DNA from: Firmicutes bacterium UBA2296
GTDB lineage: Bacteria > Bacillota > UBA994
Length of the DNA stretch: 5,526 nucleotides
Assembly (NCBI GenBank): GCA_002345475.1
Contig: DDWC01000205.1
Span: forward strand, 1-5,526
Direction of reading: 5' to 3'
Below are positions 3,896 to 5,526 of this stretch, piece by piece. The notes beneath the pieces were generated by a model, which saw only the letters and a list, made by a program, of their open reading frames with translations, was not told the DNA's origin and did not search any database. Positions within the stretch are counted from its first letter, which is position 1. Every line of letters begins with the position of its first letter. The translations under genes were made by a program, and so were the position numbers.

Positions 3896-5526
3896 CTAAA
3901 TCCTGAAGTAGTTTACCCCGGACTCGAAAATCATCTGATCCTTGGCTCCCGGCACGTTTTTGTACAGCCCATTGCCAATGCGCTCTGAGTGCCCCATCTT
4001 GCCGAGAATACACCCGTCGGGACTGGTCAGGGCTTCGACAGCATAAGAGGAACCGTTGGGGTTGTAGGGAATGAGCAGTGAAGGTCGGCCCTCAAGGTCA
4101 ACATACTGAGTAGCTATTTGTCCGTTGGCGGCCAGACGGTCTAGCTCGCTGTCACTGGCCACAAAGCGCCCTTCGCCGTGGGAGACGGCCACTCGGTGGA
4201 TGTCGCCCACGTTTACGCCGGCAAACCAGGGGGAGAGCACCGAACTGATCCTGGTGTCAGTGAGGCAGGAAACGTGCCGGCCGATTGCGTTAAAGGTGAG
4301 GGTTGGCTGCTGCTCATCGGGATCGCGGATTTCACCGTATGGCAGGAGGCCTAGCTTGACCAGCGCCTGAAAACCGTTGCAGATGCCAAGCATGAGGCCA
4401 TCTCTCTGGGAGAGCAGTTCCATGACGGCGTCGCGGATGCGCGGGCTGCGGAAAACGGTGGCAATAAACTTGCCAGAACCTTCCGGTTCATCGCCGGCGC
4501 TGAAGCCGCCAGGGAGGGCAACTATTTGTGACTTGCCTATGTTCGCGGCCATGGCCCGCACAGATTCTTCGATATCGTCAGGTGTGAGGTTACGGAAGAT
4601 GAATATTTTCGGGTCCGCACCAGCCATGGCGAAACGCCGGGCGGTGTCATATTCGCAGTTGGTCCCCGGGAAAACGGGAATCAGTACCCTGGGCCTGACC
4701 TGCTTGAGGCGGGGACGTACAGAGCTGCGCTCGGCCCAGGGGAGCAGGGCAGGGGTGGTCCGGTCTGGTACCGGGGTGCGGGTGGGAAAGACTGCCTCCA
4801 GAGGTTCCTCCCAGGCTGACTGGGCATCAGCCAGGCTTATGTCTGCATCTCTTACGCTAATCACAGGTCGGGACTGCGTCTGCCCTAACATAATCCAGGG
4901 AGTGCCGTTCAGCAACGTGCCTGGATCGAGGTGTGAAGGTATTTCCAGGACGAGGCTGCCCAGATCCGGCGCAAAAAGCTGTTCCTGGGTGAGCCCCGCG
5001 CTCATGCGGACTCCGATGCGGTTGCCAAAAGCCATTTTGCTTACGGCCGCGGCTATACCGCCGTGTCCTACGTTTTGTGCGGCGAGTATCTTGTCGTCAT
5101 GTATCAGCGTGGTGACGCGGTCGTAGCTGGTCATCAACTCGTCAAAATCGGGCATCTCCTGGGCATTTCGCCTTAAGGGGAGCAACACCAGATGGCTATC
5201 TGGGGCTTTAAGTTCGGGAGAGATGACGCGGTTGACGTTCACCGACGTCACGGCAAAGGAAACCAGAGTGGGGGGGACGTTCATGTCCTTAAAGGTGCCT
5301 GACATGCTGTCCTTGCCGCCGATGGCTGGAATGCCAAGCTTCATCTGAGCCAGATAAGCTCCCAGCAAAGCGCTGAAGGGCTTGCCCCACTTTGCGCGGT
5401 CTGTGCCCAGTTTTTCGAAGTATTCCTGCAGAGTGAGCCGCACGGAGCGGCGGTCTCCGCCCATGGCCACAATTTTGGCTACTGACTCAATGACGGCGTA
5501 CAGGGCGCCGTGGAACGGGCTCCAGG
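3896..5526 (-). CDS. purL: phosphoribosylformylglycinamidine synthase, C-terminal 542 residues (partial)
   Basis: PurL converts FGAR, glutamine and ATP to FGAM in the fourth step of purine synthesis. The frame is open through the right edge, so the true start is outside the window; residues are numbered from the first complete codon. Residues 2-90 carry conserved synthase sequence including SPFHGA, KWGKPF and IGGKDSMSGTF (68-78), then VGHGGIAAAVSKMAFGN (152-168). The glutaminase domain begins near residue 278 (RVLIPVFPGTNCEYDTA). It contains PGGFSAGDEPEGSGKF (338-353), the nucleophile C382 in GICNGFQ, HGEGRF (449-454) and the H512-x-E514 pair in MGHSER, so the triad is complete. Fusion of synthase and glutaminase marks the long single-chain enzyme (typically about 1,250 residues), and the motif spelling resembles the Clostridia/Streptococcus clade. 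An internal GTG at 5470 is not the start, since homology continues upstream of it. It ends with TAG at 3898-3896. Confidence 0.95.
   Translation of the reverse strand, partial: WSPFHGALYAVIESVAKIVAMGGDRRSVRLTLQEYFEKLGTDRAKWGKPFSALLGAYLAQMKLGIPAIGGKDSMSGTFKDMNVPPTLVSFAVTSVNVNRVISPELKAPDSHLVLLPLRRNAQEMPDFDELMTSYDRVTTLIHDDKILAAQNVGHGGIAAAVSKMAFGNRIGVRMSAGLTQEQLFAPDLGSLVLEIPSHLDPGTLLNGTPWIMLGQTQSRPVISVRDADISLADAQSAWEEPLEAVFPTRTPVPDRTTPALLPWAERSSVRPRLKQVRPRVLIPVFPGTNCEYDTARRFAMAGADPKIFIFRNLTPDDIEESVRAMAANIGKSQIVALPGGFSAGDEPEGSGKFIATVFRSPRIRDAVMELLSQRDGLMLGICNGFQALVKLGLLPYGEIRDPDEQQPTLTFNAIGRHVSCLTDTRISSVLSPWFAGVNVGDIHRVAVSHGEGRFVASDSELDRLAANGQIATQYVDLEGRPSLLIPYNPNGSSYAVEALTSPDGCILGKMGHSERIGNGLYKNVPGAKDQMIFESGVNYFRI

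Noticed and set aside
4377..5126. Plus-strand 249-codon open frame
   Set aside because: It lies wholly antisense to the purL coding sequence, its composition is rich in Ser, Arg and Pro as expected of a shadow frame in GC-biased DNA, and it has no recognisable domain.
5462..5470. GTG at 5470 or ATG at 5464 as the start of a separate C-terminal purL gene
   Set aside because: The same frame continues upstream to the window edge with conserved purL residues (SPFHGALYAV), so the gene starts outside the window.

Overview
The window looks like chromosomal DNA from a low-to-mid GC member of the Bacillota, probably a clostridial anaerobe. The genes have strong GGAGG-type ribosome binding sites. The purL tail belongs to the long single-chain type with a fused C-terminal glutaminase, and its close motif spelling is the one I associate with Clostridia. 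The dodecin is also of the form common in that phylum. This assignment rests on remembered family features, not on a search.

Layout. At the left edge (1-184, + strand) is the last 15 codons of a membrane protein, followed 10 bases later by a 41-residue single-pass membrane protein resembling small OadG-like transporter subunits. A hairpin terminator (312-353) separates these from a four-gene minus-strand run. In transcription order the run is a D-2-hydroxyacid dehydrogenase (3382-2336), a cysteine-rich DUF1847 protein (2282-1662), a YkvA/DUF1232 membrane-associated protein (1628-1239) and a lipoprotein with two PrcB_C-like domains (1155-364). Gaps are 53, 33 and 83 bases, with no clear terminator between genes, so a single operon read from a promoter near 3523-3551 is plausible. 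Its genes do not share an obvious pathway. Two of the gaps carry an inverted repeat immediately 5' of the next ribosome binding site.

The AT-rich stretch 3483-3625 is a divergent promoter region. To its right is a + strand dodecin gene (3626-3826). It converges on the C-terminal 542 codons of purL (3896-5526, minus strand, running off the right edge). The two share a perfect 20-bp-stem bidirectional terminator (3835-3885).

I found no RNA genes, CRISPR array, insertion sequence or phage feature. Most of the window is ordinary housekeeping or poorly characterised core-type sequence. The points that merit a second look are the transporter-linked small protein, the tandem PrcB_C lipoprotein, the two pre-SD inverted repeats, the cofactor-site substitutions in the dehydrogenase, and the dodecin that lacks both classical flavin-contact residues. 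I see no strong evidence of a new multi-gene system.
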